This document shows, piece after piece, positions 47,527-59,209 of a stretch of DNA of 64,000 nt; within the stretch, counting starts at the first letter, position 1; each line of letters begins with the position of its first letter. The position numbers and the translations under genes are program-made. Below the pieces are notes generated by a model that worked only from the letters and a program-made list of their open reading frames with translations, was not told the origin of the DNA and ran no database searches. The stretch is from Nectonema munidae (lineage: Eukaryota; Nematomorpha; Nectonematoida; Nectonematidae), in NCBI GenBank assembly GCA_030549495.1, contig JAUIRK010000890.1, positions 124,001 through 188,000 of the forward strand, read 5' to 3'.

Positions 47527-47704
47527 ATTGAGCCTCAATGGTTGTTAGGGTGTACCTCTCAGCTTAACAGTTGAAGGTCAGGGGTTCGATCCCCAAGGCT
47601 CCCAACTCTAAAAACAAATTCACAAAAACTGTGATTAACCATCTTAAGCATAATGCGAGCATATAGCTTAACTGCTGAAAGTGCTTTGATATCTCAAACC
47701 AACC
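47527..47704 (+). mobile_element. tRNA-derived SINE with perfect 23-bp TSD
   Basis: A 23-bp direct repeat beginning AATAGAAAATAATTATTTTT lies exactly on both sides (47504-47526, 47705-47727). The head looks like a tRNA: AGCCTCAATGGTTGTTAGGG (A box), an anticodon-like stem TCAGC-TTAACA-GTTGA, and GGGGTTCGATCCCC (B box and T arm), with GAGCC/GGCTC as a partial acceptor stem. It is followed by a ~100-bp body unrelated to the other SINEs here. The perfect long duplication indicates a recent LINE-assisted insertion. Confidence 0.85.
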
Positions 47705-47729
47705 AATAGAAAATAATTATTTTTTAATA

Positions 47730-48755
47730 AAGTTTTTATTTTTACTCTAAACATTTCGATTTTAAAGTGTAAATATTTTTTGAATTTATTTATTAAAATT
47801 TTTTCTAATCATTTTGAGGACTTCAAATTTAAAATACAAAAAATTTGAATTTTGTTTGATCGCCTATAAAATATTTTTAAATAAATCAATTTCAAAAAAT
47901 TTTAAACATGAAGAAAATTTTTTTTCTTATTATATATTGTAAAATATATATTGATATAATCAGTAATGTGGATACACATCTTGGGAATCAAACTACTTTT
48001 AATTATCAGATTCTTGTTCATTTTTTGTTCTTTTTTATAAAATTTGAGTAGAGGAAGTGTTTTTCGATGTTCTTATTGTGGCCCAAACTTTATGCGTGAA
48101 AAATCCTTGTTTTTGGTCAAATTTATGACTGCGGAAATCTGGCTCGCAAAAATTATCACGAGAAAATGTCTAGAGATTAATATTAAATTTTAGTTTCTTA
48201 GCTAATTAATTAATAAGATTCAGACGCCTCTTTTTATTCATTTATGTTAATATTTTAAAGAACTGAACAAGCTTGAAATTTGAAATAAAAGCATAAACAA
48301 TGGCATGAAACTTAAGTGTAAGTAAAACAAGAACTAATAAGTAATACTAAATTTATTTGAAACATGCTTAAACAAGAATCATGATACACGGACTAACTTA
48401 GAAAACTTGAAAGCATCGTCTTTTGCTTGTAAAACTAGAAAAATACATTATTATTATTAATACTTGCTGATCACCCAACTTTTTCTACCTTCTTTTACTA
48501 TTATAATCATATAAGCGATGGAGAATAGAAAAATTATTGTAAAATGCTTCTTAATATTGTCTTTGAATAGTGGAAGTTGCTTAACTTTAAGACTAAATCA
48601 ATATTAGTTCCTTATATAAAATAGAGTGTATAAAATGTAAGCCTTCAGCACATCCAATAATTTTTTCTTGCTTAAATTTATCACTTACTGTTACAGCGAT
48701 ATATCGGTAGCCCCTACTTTGCTGATATTTCCGTTTATTAGCAATCTTATATGTA
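47730..48755. other. Gene-free stretch
   Basis: AT-rich. No element ends or exons recognised. Confidence 0.35.
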
Positions 48756-48759
48756 TTTC

Positions 48760-49206
48760 CAGAGGCGGATCTAGAAATTGGCATTGGGGGGGGGGGTGGA
48801 TTTTACTAAACTAGAACTCAGATTTCAAGCATATAAATTTAAGCTTTATCAAAATTTTTAAAACAAAAAGAAGAATGAGAGCATTAAAACTATCCTCATT
48901 CATTGAACTGCGAAGAGAATTGATGTGGTAAAACTTGATGTGTTTAAATAATAAATTTACAAAAAAAATTGGATAATATAAAATTAATAAGTGTCACACT
49001 TAACTACGATTGAAACATATAAAACTTTTTAGGGCTTTTCATTTTAGAGAAAGATTTAATCTAAAAAACGAGGTGCAGAAATCATCATAATATTTGAGTT
49101 CTACGAAAAGAATTAGATCAAGAAAAATTTTCAAGCAATTGGCAATGCAATTTTAGCAGTGGGGAGGGGGGGCCTACGGCGGTTCGCTCCCTTTAAATCT
49201 GCCGGT
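48760..49206. mobile_element. hAT-type MITE with G-runs near both ends
   Basis: The left end CAGAGGCGGATCTAGAAATT is followed by an 11-base G run (48786-48796). The right end AAATCTGCCGGTA is preceded by GGGGAGGGGGGGCC. The flanks TGTATTTC and GTAATTTC are only roughly alike. CAGGGGCGGATC is a common hAT terminus in arthropods. Confidence 0.5.
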
Positions 49207-49209
49207 AAT

Positions 49210-52200
49210 TTCAATATTATTGATAGGAATTTGGTATATAGTTGTAGATTACTTTTTTTTACTTCTATCAATATTGTGTATGTATAAGAGAATTTAATTT
49301 AGCAGTGGTTTTTTAAATGATTTTTTAAGTCCAAAAATGCAAACTACATTGATACTATAAAACGAGTTTTGCTTATTTTGAGAGTCATTTTATCCAGTAA
49401 AGTTACAAATTTAAACTAAATCTCGAAAAGAAAATGATTTATTTGAATTGATCCCGTAACCAAATATCTTTTCAGATTGGATACCACTAAAATATATAGT
49501 TCTAACCTAATAATAGTCCAAATAGTAACTCATATGTAATTAAAGTATTTTTGGCAAGAACATTACCTATTATTCTACTCAATACCTTTTCTCTGAAATT
49601 TTGATAACTTAAACAATTTGCTAATTTGTTTGTTTTTTTACAATTTTTGGTACTTATTGGTTATTCTCATCGGTTTCTAGTCAAAATCCCTGAAAACAAA
49701 AACCCGCGAAAATTTAAGTCACTGCTACCTTAGTTTTCTGGGATTTTAGTTTTTGAGGATTTTGCCTAGATAGCTTTTATATTTTGCTAGATAGTTTCTG
49801 CTTAACTTTATAAAAAAAAATGTACGCTAAATTTTTATTAATTATTAAAAATTAATTACTGACTTTTAATGCTTAAAATTTTGTTTCTCCTTTTCTGATC
49901 ATTATTCATCTCCATGATTTCTTTCCATTGTATTAGTCTCTCTTTGTTTAACGACAACGTTACACGTGTTAATATTTTGTTCAGAATTTCCTTCATCCAT
50001 TTTTCTTTTGCACCTCATCTACTCATAAAAATATTTGGCGACTCCGACACCATTTATTTATTTTTGAGACTACAACTCCATTTTTTTTATAATTTTTTTA
50101 ATATTAATAAAAAAAACTCTATATAATTGTGCAACATCAACGCTTTTGTTTCAAATATTATAAATCTCCAAAAAGTGTGATGAATTGTACTATACTTCAA
50201 GGTCCTTTGTGAATGTCAATTTTAGATAGTCTTTGAAAGATTTCTGCTTTGTTTTGTAAGCAAAATGTTTGACCTATTTTCTTCAACATTAAAATGTTCC
50301 ATTGTCTTGAATTTCTAGTTTAGTGTCTTTCTTGCATTGTATTCAAAAAGATTTTGCAATTATTGTCCATAACCTTTTTATCTAAGACAAAACAATACGA
50401 CTCATAAACTGAATTTACCCTAAAATTTTTTCCAAAGGTATTTGGTTTAAAAAAATTTCCTAAAATTTTGTTTTGCTTTAACTACTAGTACATTAACGCT
50501 TTTTGCTTGCCTTCATACCCGATGTTTAGAATACTAAGAAGCTGAATATATTTTTCTAAGGATTTCAAAAAACCGTGCCTCATCCAAATTATGAATAAGG
50601 ATCAGATGATCCAAGGGGTACTTTACTCATCTCTAATAAAATTAACATAGAGGCGTTTTAGCTTTACTTTCGATTCACTTCACAACAATAATATGGGTTT
50701 TCATCATTGCTCAGCTTTAATGTTCCACTAGCATCTGTCATTATGAATTTTTCATAAGATTTTGGAATCGGAATAGGGAATCCTAAGAATCGTACATTTT
50801 CAAATATCGGCATGGGAATCATATAATATAAATAATATTCTAGAAAACAATTTTTTGTTGTTACGCGCAAATATGATTGAAACTTTCAAACATTTTTAAA
50901 CTCTGATGGCTTAAACTGAGACGAGTCCAGAAATGAAATCAAAATAATTGATTTATCATAAAAAAAATTAATTTTATTTAAATTTTGAATTGATGTTTTT
51001 GAAAGCACTTTTATGATTAATCAACATTTTGATTGACATTTGCTACAGAGTTGCCATGCTTATCGGAAAAATATGTATATATAAGTGTTATGCGTTCCAA
51101 TATGATTTGAAAATTTTCAAGAGTGTATCTAAGCTAAACACTTAGTTAGGAGTTTTAGGCATAATATCAAAATTTTGTTGAATCGAATGTATATTTGATC
51201 TTGATTCACAGTTCTTCACATGAGAGACTAGCGATTTTAGGAAAAGTCATAAAGTTTGAAATGATATAATTCAGCTAATTTTATACAATATATTTTTAGT
51301 TGATTGGTGCGAGTTTACTGTAAACCTATCAAAATGCATACTGAATAAATGATTTTATTTGCTATAAAATTGCAATCGTCGCGCTACAGATGACAATTCA
51401 CATTTTTCAGGGTAAAATTAACAACTATACCAGATTATCATTTGCACCCCCACGACAAGATCAGTCTCATGCCTTGCTTATACGTCAAATTTTTAATCAA
51501 ATGTTAAAATGGTGTGTTGGAAAAAACACCGTTTATTGATTATAATCGCTACCAGAGATAAATGTGTACCAAGCATACTTTTTCTTCCTCCATTTTAATG
51601 TTCTTTTCATCATCATTATCTTTTTTATAGATGATATCTTTCCCTCTCACCAAGTGTTTACTGACTGACTTTCCTTCCATGATTTGACAACAAGTTTTTT
51701 TCAAAATGTAGGAATCTTATTTTAACTTCGTAGTCGTTATCTTTGCGTATTCTTGCCCTCACCTGTTTGCAGTAGAGAGAGAGAAAGAAAATGTGGTAAA
51801 GATTTTGAGGGAAAGTGATAAAAAGATTACTATAATTGGAATCATAATTTGGATGAATTTTGGAACCAGTGATCTAACTAACTAACATATTGTTTATCTC
51901 TGCCCCCTTCCCCCTACTAAAAATTGTTATTTTTATAATGTATATTACAACCATGACTATGTTGTATGATAAAGATGACATCTTCATTCATGTTAGCGTA
52001 AAAAAAGAAACAAATTCCTTCGAAACCAACTAACCGAGACACTGACTAATCAAAAGAGTTACTGACTAACTAGCTGTTTAACTGAATAACTAACGGATCA
52101 GTAAAGACAATCATCCATCTGGAGTTTAGGCACTACCTCTGAAAAGCAACCGAGTAAAGATAATACCTCAAAGAATAATTAAAAAATATATCGGTGTAAA

Positions 52201-52560
52201 ACTGATTTAATTTTGATATTATATTTTAGCAATTTTAATTTATTGAATAAAAATGAATTAGAAAATTTATCCAAACATAACTAAAAGCTATTAATTAAAT
52301 AAATAATGCTAAATACACCAAGTAAAGATGATCCCTCTGCAAATACTCACCAAGTAATCTCTATCTTAAAACAGGAGGGATTGTCCTTCCTAGTTCCTAA
52401 TCTGCTGGTTCGCTAGTTAAGCAGATGTTTAGTTTGTTAATTGGTCCGTTTGTCTTTGGTTTAGTTAGTTTTAAAAATAAAAAAAACTTACAAATATTTT
52501 TTTATTTACAATAATTTGCAAATATTTAAATATACTTAAACAAAAACTTGTTCTAAAGGG
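49210..52560. other. Mostly gene-free stretch
   Basis: AT-rich spacer with GA repeats near 51775 (GAGAGAGAGAAAGAAAA). The only coding candidate is the exon-like frame at 50664-50850. Confidence 0.3.
50664..50850 (-). CDS. Possible terminal exon of an unidentified gene
   Basis: Downstream of a good acceptor (GTTTTCTAG on the minus strand, near 50841) the frame reads EYYLYYMIPMPIFENVRFLG then FPIPIPKSYEKFIMTDASGT and LKLSNDENPYYCCEVNRK, stop. The FEN--FLG-PIPIP--YEKFI stretch is faintly like the C-terminal part of LicD/fukutin-type nucleotidyltransferase-fold proteins ('f.g..f..P.n...yL...YG'). That is a guess. No upstream exon was found, so it may be chance. Confidence 0.25.
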
Positions 52561-52573
52561 TGGTGTTGGAGTA

Positions 52574-52608
52574 GGGGGGGGGGGGGGTAGAGATAACCAA
52601 TAAAGACC
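52574..52608. repeat. 14-base G run with a MITE-like end
   Basis: The G run at 52574-52587 is followed by TAGAGATAACCAATAAAGAC. This parallels the G run plus GAGAGATAACCCATAAGTAC of the MITE at 53949-54062 and suggests a decayed right end of the same family. No left end identified. Confidence 0.45.
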
Positions 52609-52609
52609 A

Positions 52610-53945
52610 TTTTGGAACTGCTGATTAGAAGCATAATTCCAAAATGCAACCTTGAGTGCTAAAGCCTGTTTTCAAAATCCTAGATGGTGTTAAAATTTAT
52701 AACCGCAATGTAATTGACATCTTTGCTATTGGACATTTCTACCTTTGATCAGCTAGAACTTTGTCTACTTACTCTGCATCGTCACCAGCGCATCATCACA
52801 CACAATTTAGTACGCCTCACTCTGCATATACCAAGATTGGCAGTAATTTATATCCTGTGCCTTGAAGAGCCAATTATCTATTAAGAGCCAATTCTTGATT
52901 TGATTTTCCTATCTTTGAAGTATCATTGTTCCTCGCATCCTGTTAATAATTTTCTCTCTTCACCTCTCTGTAAAATGATTTATTATTATTGTTCTCTGCT
53001 TTAAAAGTTTTTATTCCAAAACCATGCTTTCAATTAATTACGGATAGACTCATCGTTTTTCCTATAAGCTTTACTTAAATAAAATAAACTTTTAAAATGA
53101 TGCCTTTTTTATCACCTGCTTTTGTTTTGAAGCTGAAGAAATTTAAATCATATTAACTGCTTATCTACTAAACTAGACTCTACATATGTTGACTTATTAA
53201 ACATCTTCTAATTATTATGGTGTTCTTTAACCTGTTAAAACTCAAATTCAATTTATATTAAAAAAATTAAGTTATCCAATAATGCACTCTTTTTTGTATA
53301 AAAATCATCATCCTTAAAATTAACAAAATTCCACTACTCAGGGTAAACCATTCTTTGCTGATGTCAGTGATTCAAGCTAAAGAAAAATGTGGATATGATC
53401 ATGAGAGTGTTTCATTGAGTAAATAGTCATGTGTTTCCAATTGCTTTACTAGTAATGGAAAAGTGTTAATTCACATATTAATCTTCTTCATTTGTATTGT
53501 TTCCAAATAAAAAGTCTGAATTAATAATAAATTCTATACATCTTCTGATCGTAATCCTTCCGAGCCACATTTTGACATCCTCACATTCTTGTAAATAAAA
53601 AAGAATGCATAATTCATTCATTTTTGCATAATGATGATAATGCGCCTGAATATGAAATTCAATAGCCACCAGACACATATTTCTAACAATTGTTATATTG
53701 ACATTTAAAAAGTCTTTTTTATCATTGATTGATGCATTACTTTTCAATACGTTGTACATAGATAGATCATAGACTGTTTATATGGGTGCCGCAAATAGTA
53801 TTTTAAAATAGGGATTTTTTGCGCGTCTTCCATATTTTCTCTCTGTTCACACCTTTCAATGTTATTTTGTTATGTTTAAGATCTTTAATTTTTTGATCAG
53901 ATGAGATTTAATAAAACTAATTTATATTTATGTATTCAAATAGGA
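52610..53945. other. Gene-free stretch with one unassigned frame
   Basis: The minus-strand frame 53478-53759 (93 codons) includes EDVKMWLGRITIRRCIEFII and ends GNNTNEED. An acceptor-like TTTACAAG precedes its last part. I recognise no family and cannot call it a gene. Confidence 0.25.
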
Positions 53946-53948
53946 AGC

Positions 53949-54062
53949 GGTACTTATGGGTTATTTATCATTTTTACTCATCATTTAAATTTAAATAAAA
54001 AATTTTTTTAATTTTTTTAGAATGGGGGGGGGGGGGGGGGGGAGAGATAACCCATAAGTACC
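53949..54062. mobile_element. Short MITE with a 19-base G run
   Basis: Terminal repeats GGTACTTATGGGTTAT and ATAACCCATAAGTACC, flanked by GAAGC on both sides (53944-53948, 54063-54067). The interior is AT-rich up to the G run at 54024-54042. The 114-bp length and a possible 5-bp duplication do not identify a superfamily. The sequence right of it (GGTACTTA) repeats the start of the element, so the duplication size is uncertain. Confidence 0.7.
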
Positions 54063-54069
54063 GAAGCGG

Positions 54070-54745
54070 TACTTAAATATCCAGTATTAATAATGATTTA
54101 TAATTTCTTAAAATTCATGACCACCTTTTTTTAATATAACCCTCTCTTTATTAACGCCTTCTTTAAAATACGAAACATATGGGAAAAAACAATTTTGATA
54201 ATGAAGTTTTTCGGTTGTGAAAAAAGATAATCTTACTGATATAACTCAAATATTTCACCAAGAAAGTTAAATGCTTATTTTTGTATTGAAAAATTGTAAT
54301 ATTTTTTTATCTTTCCTGTATTTCAAAGGTGAAGAGAGGAAGGAAAGCCTCAAGAAAACAATTTCTTTGTTCAGATAATGAGGGACTTGGAATAAAGAGA
54401 TCGCGATTAACCAGAGTTGACTCTATTTCAATTTTTTAAAGAAACGCGCTTTGTAATGAATGTTAGTATTGATGAGGGGCGAGTGTTGGGAATCGGTAGA
54501 ATTCGCACTTTTAGTAGCATTACAAGGGGATCTTTTTGATCTCATTTCTGGTACCAAAAATCGGTTAGAATTAATTTACACATTTAAACACATTCTTCCA
54601 TCATAGAACGATTAATCGGAATATCGGGAGTTTTTAAAGTATCGGAAATCTGCATCGGAAATGAATTATTTAAATCCGATTCCGATACTTAAATATACAG
54701 AATGTTGGATAAATTAAAACATAAGATTGCATTCTGTAGGGGTTT
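54070..54745. other. Spacer with transposon-terminus traces
   Basis: GCGATTAACCAGAGTTGACT near 54402 looks like a pogo-type end. ATCCGATTCCGATACTTAAA near 54677, with CGATTAATCGGAATATCGGG near 54609, looks like a decayed hAT end. No gene. Confidence 0.3.
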
Positions 54746-54749
54746 ACGT

Positions 54750-54895
54750 GCCGTATTTAATGGGAGTGTGGGTTGTTAGAATGCTGAACTTGTTACGCCA
54801 ATGTCTTGGGTTTTAGTTCAGTCTTCTCCAGGCCAATTACCTATAGATTGATACAAGCAGTTTTAATGTGCAATTTGATGAAAATACTCTTTGGT
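54750..54895 (+). mobile_element. tRNA-derived SINE, copy 3 (old)
   Basis: GTGTGGGTTGTTAGAATGCT resembles an A box; TCTTGGGTTTTAGTTCAG is a degraded B box; ATAGATTGATACAAGCAG and GATGAAAATACTCTTTGGTA match the body and end of the copies at 3022 and 22591. The most diverged of the three. Confidence 0.55.
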
Positions 54896-54899
54896 ACTA

Positions 54900-55600
54900 A
54901 TACTAGTGCTTCTATCTCCCTGACATTTTTTCAATTCTATTTTTTAATTTTACTAAATTTAAGTCAATTCTAACTCTATGGAATTAATATCATGAATTAC
55001 TCATATTTTTGAATTGTGCTGCTAGCAACAGTAAGAATAAAAGTTATGTGCGAAAATATAGGTATCAAATCAATATTGAAACAGTGAAAAGTACTAAAGA
55101 TTTTTCAAAATTATTGAAATGTGCTCGTAATAACTGGAAACTCTTTTTTATCATTAAAACGCACTGTTTTTATTGTTTGTTTTTATCATTTTGAACTCAA
55201 CATTACATCTTTTATTAATTAAAATAGAACCATTGATAGATTTTTCAGGTAATGAACATAATCTCTATCTTTTATCGCGTAATGAACAACACTTCAAAAG
55301 TTTTCTAACGACTTTCCTTAAAGTCATAACAATGCCGAAATTTGGTTGAAATAGTCGTTAGAGATAACTTTTGAGTACTTATTGATCATATGCGCTAGAA
55401 GGCCATTCTAAAAGAAACCCTAAAATATTTATATGCCTTTTTTTCAACGCACTGATATTCAACATATTGTAAATCTTTATTTAGGTGTTTGATAAAAGTT
55501 AAACGAATACTTTGTTATATTTGAAAGTATTTTATATTAATCCAAATAATCATGATTTTCATGTATGTAATATGCATGCAATATTGCTATATAATATGCA
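54900..55600. other. Gene-free stretch
   Basis: AT-rich. The frame at 55009-55194 has no motif. Confidence 0.35.
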
Positions 55601-55603
55601 TAT

Positions 55604-56613
55604 TAGGGTGGTCCTTAAATATATACAAAAAAAAATTTTTTTTCAACTTCTCATGCTATAATTAGGTTACGATAATAATGAAAAATAATTTAGACAAAAT
55701 TTTGTAGAAATTGAACAAAATTTAAAACTCGCTCAAACCCCTTGTTTATTTGCATTAAAAAAATACACAAAAACAGGATTTATATAATACTAATTTTCCA
55801 TTTTTTCTTTGCTAATAAAAGGATATCTTTTTCTATGAGCCTGAACTACTTGCAAAAGGTACTGTAGTTGATTTTCATCTTTAGTTAAGGATGATTTGTA
55901 CTGCTCAATGAGAGCTACACCTCTTTCTGCGCAGTCATTGACACATTTCAAAGATTTAACTTTTTCCAAAACTGAAATAAAATTCTTGTTATATTTCCAG
56001 GTTTCTGGATCATAGTTAAAAAATTCAGTAGAAATTTCAAGTATTAGAAAAAAATTTAAAGTTTTTTCAGATACAAAATTTTGAAGAAAGAAAGAATCAG
56101 TTTTAAGTGAAGTAACTTTTGAGCGTTTTTGATCGCATTGTTTACTCTTGCTACTCATGGCATTTACTATTAGCTTCTTTGTTTCCGGGTAAACTTTCTC
56201 ATCAAATAGAGACTTAAAATATTTCTTAAAAACTTCTTTTATTACTTTTTTTGAACTTTCTGAAATTGTTTTTTTCAAAGCTCCATGAAAATGAAAAAAT
56301 AAGCACAAAACTTGTCTATTTGATGGTAATTTTGCCCCCAATATTTCTTGCATCTCATCTCTAAGCAGTCAAATATAAGTTTTACTTCTAGTCAAACAAG
56401 ATTTATTCATCTATAGTTGTCAAAAAATATAAATAATTACCTAAAAAGAAAAATATTGCTAAAAACACTAATTTAAAACTTCTGTTTCTTGAGCGACCGT
56501 TAAAAGTTATTTATTTTGGAAAATATTTTAAATGTAGCCATTTTAAAAGTCATAGAACAAAATAGAGGGGTGAGAAAAAAAATTAAAAAAAAATTAAAAA
56601 AAGGACCACCCTA
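55604..56613 (-). mobile_element. Deleted DNA transposon, DTTASNTG transposase lineage (copy B)
   Basis: Terminal repeats TAGGGTGGTCCTT and AAGGACCACCCTA, with GCATAT on both sides (55598-55603, 56614-56619). The minus strand keeps a 187-codon frame (55790-56353) with KCVNDCAERGVALIEQYKSS, LTKDENQLQYLLQVVQAHRK. That is the 'NDxAERGVxLI...xExxxQxxLQVVxxHRK' C-terminal block of the lineage also seen at 61484-63462. The catalytic region is deleted. Its right end lies 107 bp before the UAP start codon. Confidence 0.75.
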
Positions 56614-56720
56614 GCATATATTGATAATTCCTCATAGATAGAAAATAAGAGCCCTGGGTTCTTAATCTCTTTTAGCATTTCTATGTTGAGAGAATTTTTC
56701 CATTTTAGATTTTCCAAAAA

Positions 56721-58286
56721 ATGGAGGATTGTCGCATGAACATGGAAGAAGTGAGAAAGAAAGTGGAAGAAGGAGGTCAAGAGCACTTACTCAAATTCTG
56801 GCCCGAACTAAGTGAGTATGAAAAGGAAGCTTTGTTGTGCCAACTCGCATCTATCGATCTAAAACACGCTACAAAGGCTTTCCACCATGCCATGATACCT
56901 AAGGTTCTGGAAGAGAGTGACGTGCAGCCCGTCAATCACAAAGACTTTGCTTCTGAGTCGCTGGATGGGTATGACGCGTGCAAAGCGTATAAAGAGATTG
57001 GCTTGCGCGCGATTCGCGAAAACAAGGTATGCGCCATTTTGCTGGCAGGTGGGTCGGGAACGCGTTTGGGTAGTGCCCAGCCCAAAGGCATGTTCGACAT
57101 CGGCCTACCCTCTCATAAAAGTTTGTTTGAGTTGCAAGCGAACCGCATTCACAAGCTACAGGAGATTGCGAAGGCTATTCAAGGCAAAGACGATAAAATA
57201 GTTCCTTCTTCTTGCAGTATAACGTGGGCCATCATGACTTCCAAGGAGACGGACCAATCTACAAAGCTCTTCCTCAAAGAAAAGCAGTACTTTGGCCTGA
57301 ATGAAGAAAACGTTATATTCTTTCAACAAGGCCGCATGCCCTGTTTCGACTTCAATGGCAAAATCTTGATGAAAAGCCGTTTTCAGATTTGCGAATCCGC
57401 TAATGGAAACGGTGGAATCTACGCTGCGTTGCGAGAAAGCGGTCTTTTGATGGAGTTGAAGCGCCGTGGAATCGCCTTTTTGCACGTCTACTGCGTGGAC
57501 AACGTTCTGGTGAAAGTCGCGGACCCTATTTTCATTGGTTACTGCGTTCACAAGGGAGTCGATGCCGGGGTTAAAGTCATTCCGAAGACGCGCGCAAACG
57601 AACCCGTGGGCGTCTTTGCTCTACTTCACGACAAGTACTTTGTGCTGGAGTATTCTGAAATGAGCAAAGCATTGAGTGAAAGAGAGGACTCAAACGGAAA
57701 TCTCGCATTTGGAACTGCCAACATCGCAAACCACTTCTTCACACTCGACTTTTTGAGCAGTCTCTTCGACAAAACTTCAGCGTCTTTTTGTCCTGCTGGA
57801 ATGAAATTCCATGTTGCAAAGAAGAAAATTGCTCACATCGACAAAGAAACAGGCACGCTCTTGGTGCAGCCAACGCAACCGAACGGCATAAAACTAGAGT
57901 TGTTCATCTTTGATGTGTTTCCTGCAGCCCAAAAATTTGCACTCTGGCAAGTGATGAGGGATGAAGAGTTTGCTCCTTTAAAGAATGCGGACAAAAGAGA
58001 TGAAAGCAGTGGACGCGTTTCTGCTTCGTTGGACGGAGCTCTTTCGTGCAAACGCAAACTCTACGCTCTCCACCGAAAATATCTGCTGGAGAATGGCGCC
58101 ATACTCAATGACATGGCGGCGAATAATGGGGATGTTTTGCGCGCCGGAGACACATCCAGTGGACGCAATGAAAGAATCTGTGAAATCTCGCCACTTCTCT
58201 CGTACGAAGGAGAGGATCTTCGAGATCTGGTTGAAGGAAAAATCTTCACATATCCCATCATTCTGAAAGGCAGCTCCGAAAGCTGA
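56721..58286 (+). CDS. UAP1: UDP-N-acetylglucosamine pyrophosphorylase
   Basis: It makes UDP-GlcNAc from UTP and GlcNAc-1-phosphate, the precursor for chitin, N-glycans and GPI anchors; cytosolic (mummy in flies). The 521 residues match the usual ~500. The nucleotide-binding LAGGSGTRLG (108-117) is followed by QPKGMFDIGLPSHKSL. Then come ENVIFFQQGRMPCFDF, NGNGGIYAAL (228-237), HVYCVDNVLVKVADP (255-269), EPVGVFALL, NLAFGTANIANHFFTLDFL, FAPLKNAD and CEISPLLSYEGEDL near the C-terminus, all in family order. No stop and no intron. The first ATG (Met1) or Met6 may be used; TTCCATTTTAG, 10 bp before the ATG, could be an acceptor for a 5'-UTR intron. It is markedly GC-richer than its surroundings, so either strongly codon-biased or of retrocopy or foreign origin. 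Confidence 0.95.
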   Translation: MEDCRMNMEEVRKKVEEGGQEHLLKFWPELSEYEKEALLCQLASIDLKHATKAFHHAMIPKVLEESDVQPVNHKDFASESLDGYDACKAYKEIGLRAIRENKVCAILLAGGSGTRLGSAQPKGMFDIGLPSHKSLFELQANRIHKLQEIAKAIQGKDDKIVPSSCSITWAIMTSKETDQSTKLFLKEKQYFGLNEENVIFFQQGRMPCFDFNGKILMKSRFQICESANGNGGIYAALRESGLLMELKRRGIAFLHVYCVDNVLVKVADPIFIGYCVHKGVDAGVKVIPKTRANEPVGVFALLHDKYFVLEYSEMSKALSEREDSNGNLAFGTANIANHFFTLDFLSSLFDKTSASFCPAGMKFHVAKKKIAHIDKETGTLLVQPTQPNGIKLELFIFDVFPAAQKFALWQVMRDEEFAPLKNADKRDESSGRVSASLDGALSCKRKLYALHRKYLLENGAILNDMAANNGDVLRAGDTSSGRNERICEISPLLSYEGEDLRDLVEGKIFTYPIILKGSSES

Positions 58287-58361
58287 GCTTGAGAGAAATG
58301 CAAATTCCACTTTTGTTATTCCATTTTCACTTACAACACTACTAATCATAATGCGCGCAGA

Positions 58362-58367
58362 AATAAA
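58362..58367 (+). terminator. Polyadenylation signal of the UAP gene
   Basis: AATAAA lies 76 bp after the stop codon, the first on this strand, giving a short 3' untranslated region. Confidence 0.6.
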
Positions 58368-58369
58368 AT

Positions 58370-59200
58370 TCTAAAATCCTTAGTATGTATGAGTTCCTTC
58401 CACCATACTCATTACTCAAAAAAAGAAGTAATTTATATCGTGATTATGACAAAGTAACAATTCTTTTATTTATATGCAACAATTGTAGATTTGGGTCTCG
58501 TATATTCTATTTCTTTTTGAACCACTCCAGAATGCATTTCATACTACTATTTTCAATGATAATATTATTAATTTATTTTACATAAATTGCAAAAACTTTA
58601 CTTCATTTTTTTTTAGAAAGACTTTGCTTGCAAAGATAGTAGTAGCATCATAAGTACCAATTTCAAGTTTTCCAGTATTTCTCTATCATTTTTATTTCTA
58701 AACAGAGTAATATTTGAGGTAATTCAAATATCAATATAATCAGAGACCAAATTGTGCTGAGGCCGCGTTGACTTGCTTTTCAAAGTAATTAACTGTTCAC
58801 TTTTTTCCGAGCATACGTCTTTTTTAAGATCATTAGAATGAGTGCTACAAAAATATTTCGCCATTAAATCTAAATACTTTACTAATGATAGCTATGAATG
58901 AAAATAACAAAGTATACGGTTCCTCTTTTTTTAGATGATCTCTACACGGAAAAAAGTAAGTAATTTGAGAATTAATGTTAACTAGATGAAAAGAGCATAT
59001 GAAGAGAAATTTATGAAAATAAGCATCTATCCAAATAGAAATCTATTTACTAGAACTATGACTACTACGGTTGGATCAAATATAAAAATTGCTTTGGATT
59101 TTCACAATTTTTGCTCTCGACTAGACTCTGCTATGTGAATCATCTTCTTTAGATATTAGGCCATTCTCTGCGGGGCTGCCAACTTTTTCTTAGAATAGAT
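58370..59200. other. Gene-free stretch
   Basis: AT-rich spacer between the UAP gene and a hAT element. The frame at 58385-58585 has no motif. Confidence 0.35.
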
Positions 59201-59209
59201 GCCTAGGAT

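Noticed and set aside
47531-47605. Functional tRNA gene
   Set aside because: The acceptor stem is incomplete and the D-arm and anticodon spacing are abnormal; with the 23-bp flanking duplication it is the head of a SINE.
57156-58349. Several minus-strand frames of 74-131 codons under the UAP gene
   Set aside because: Antisense shadows caused by the GC-richer coding sequence of UAP.
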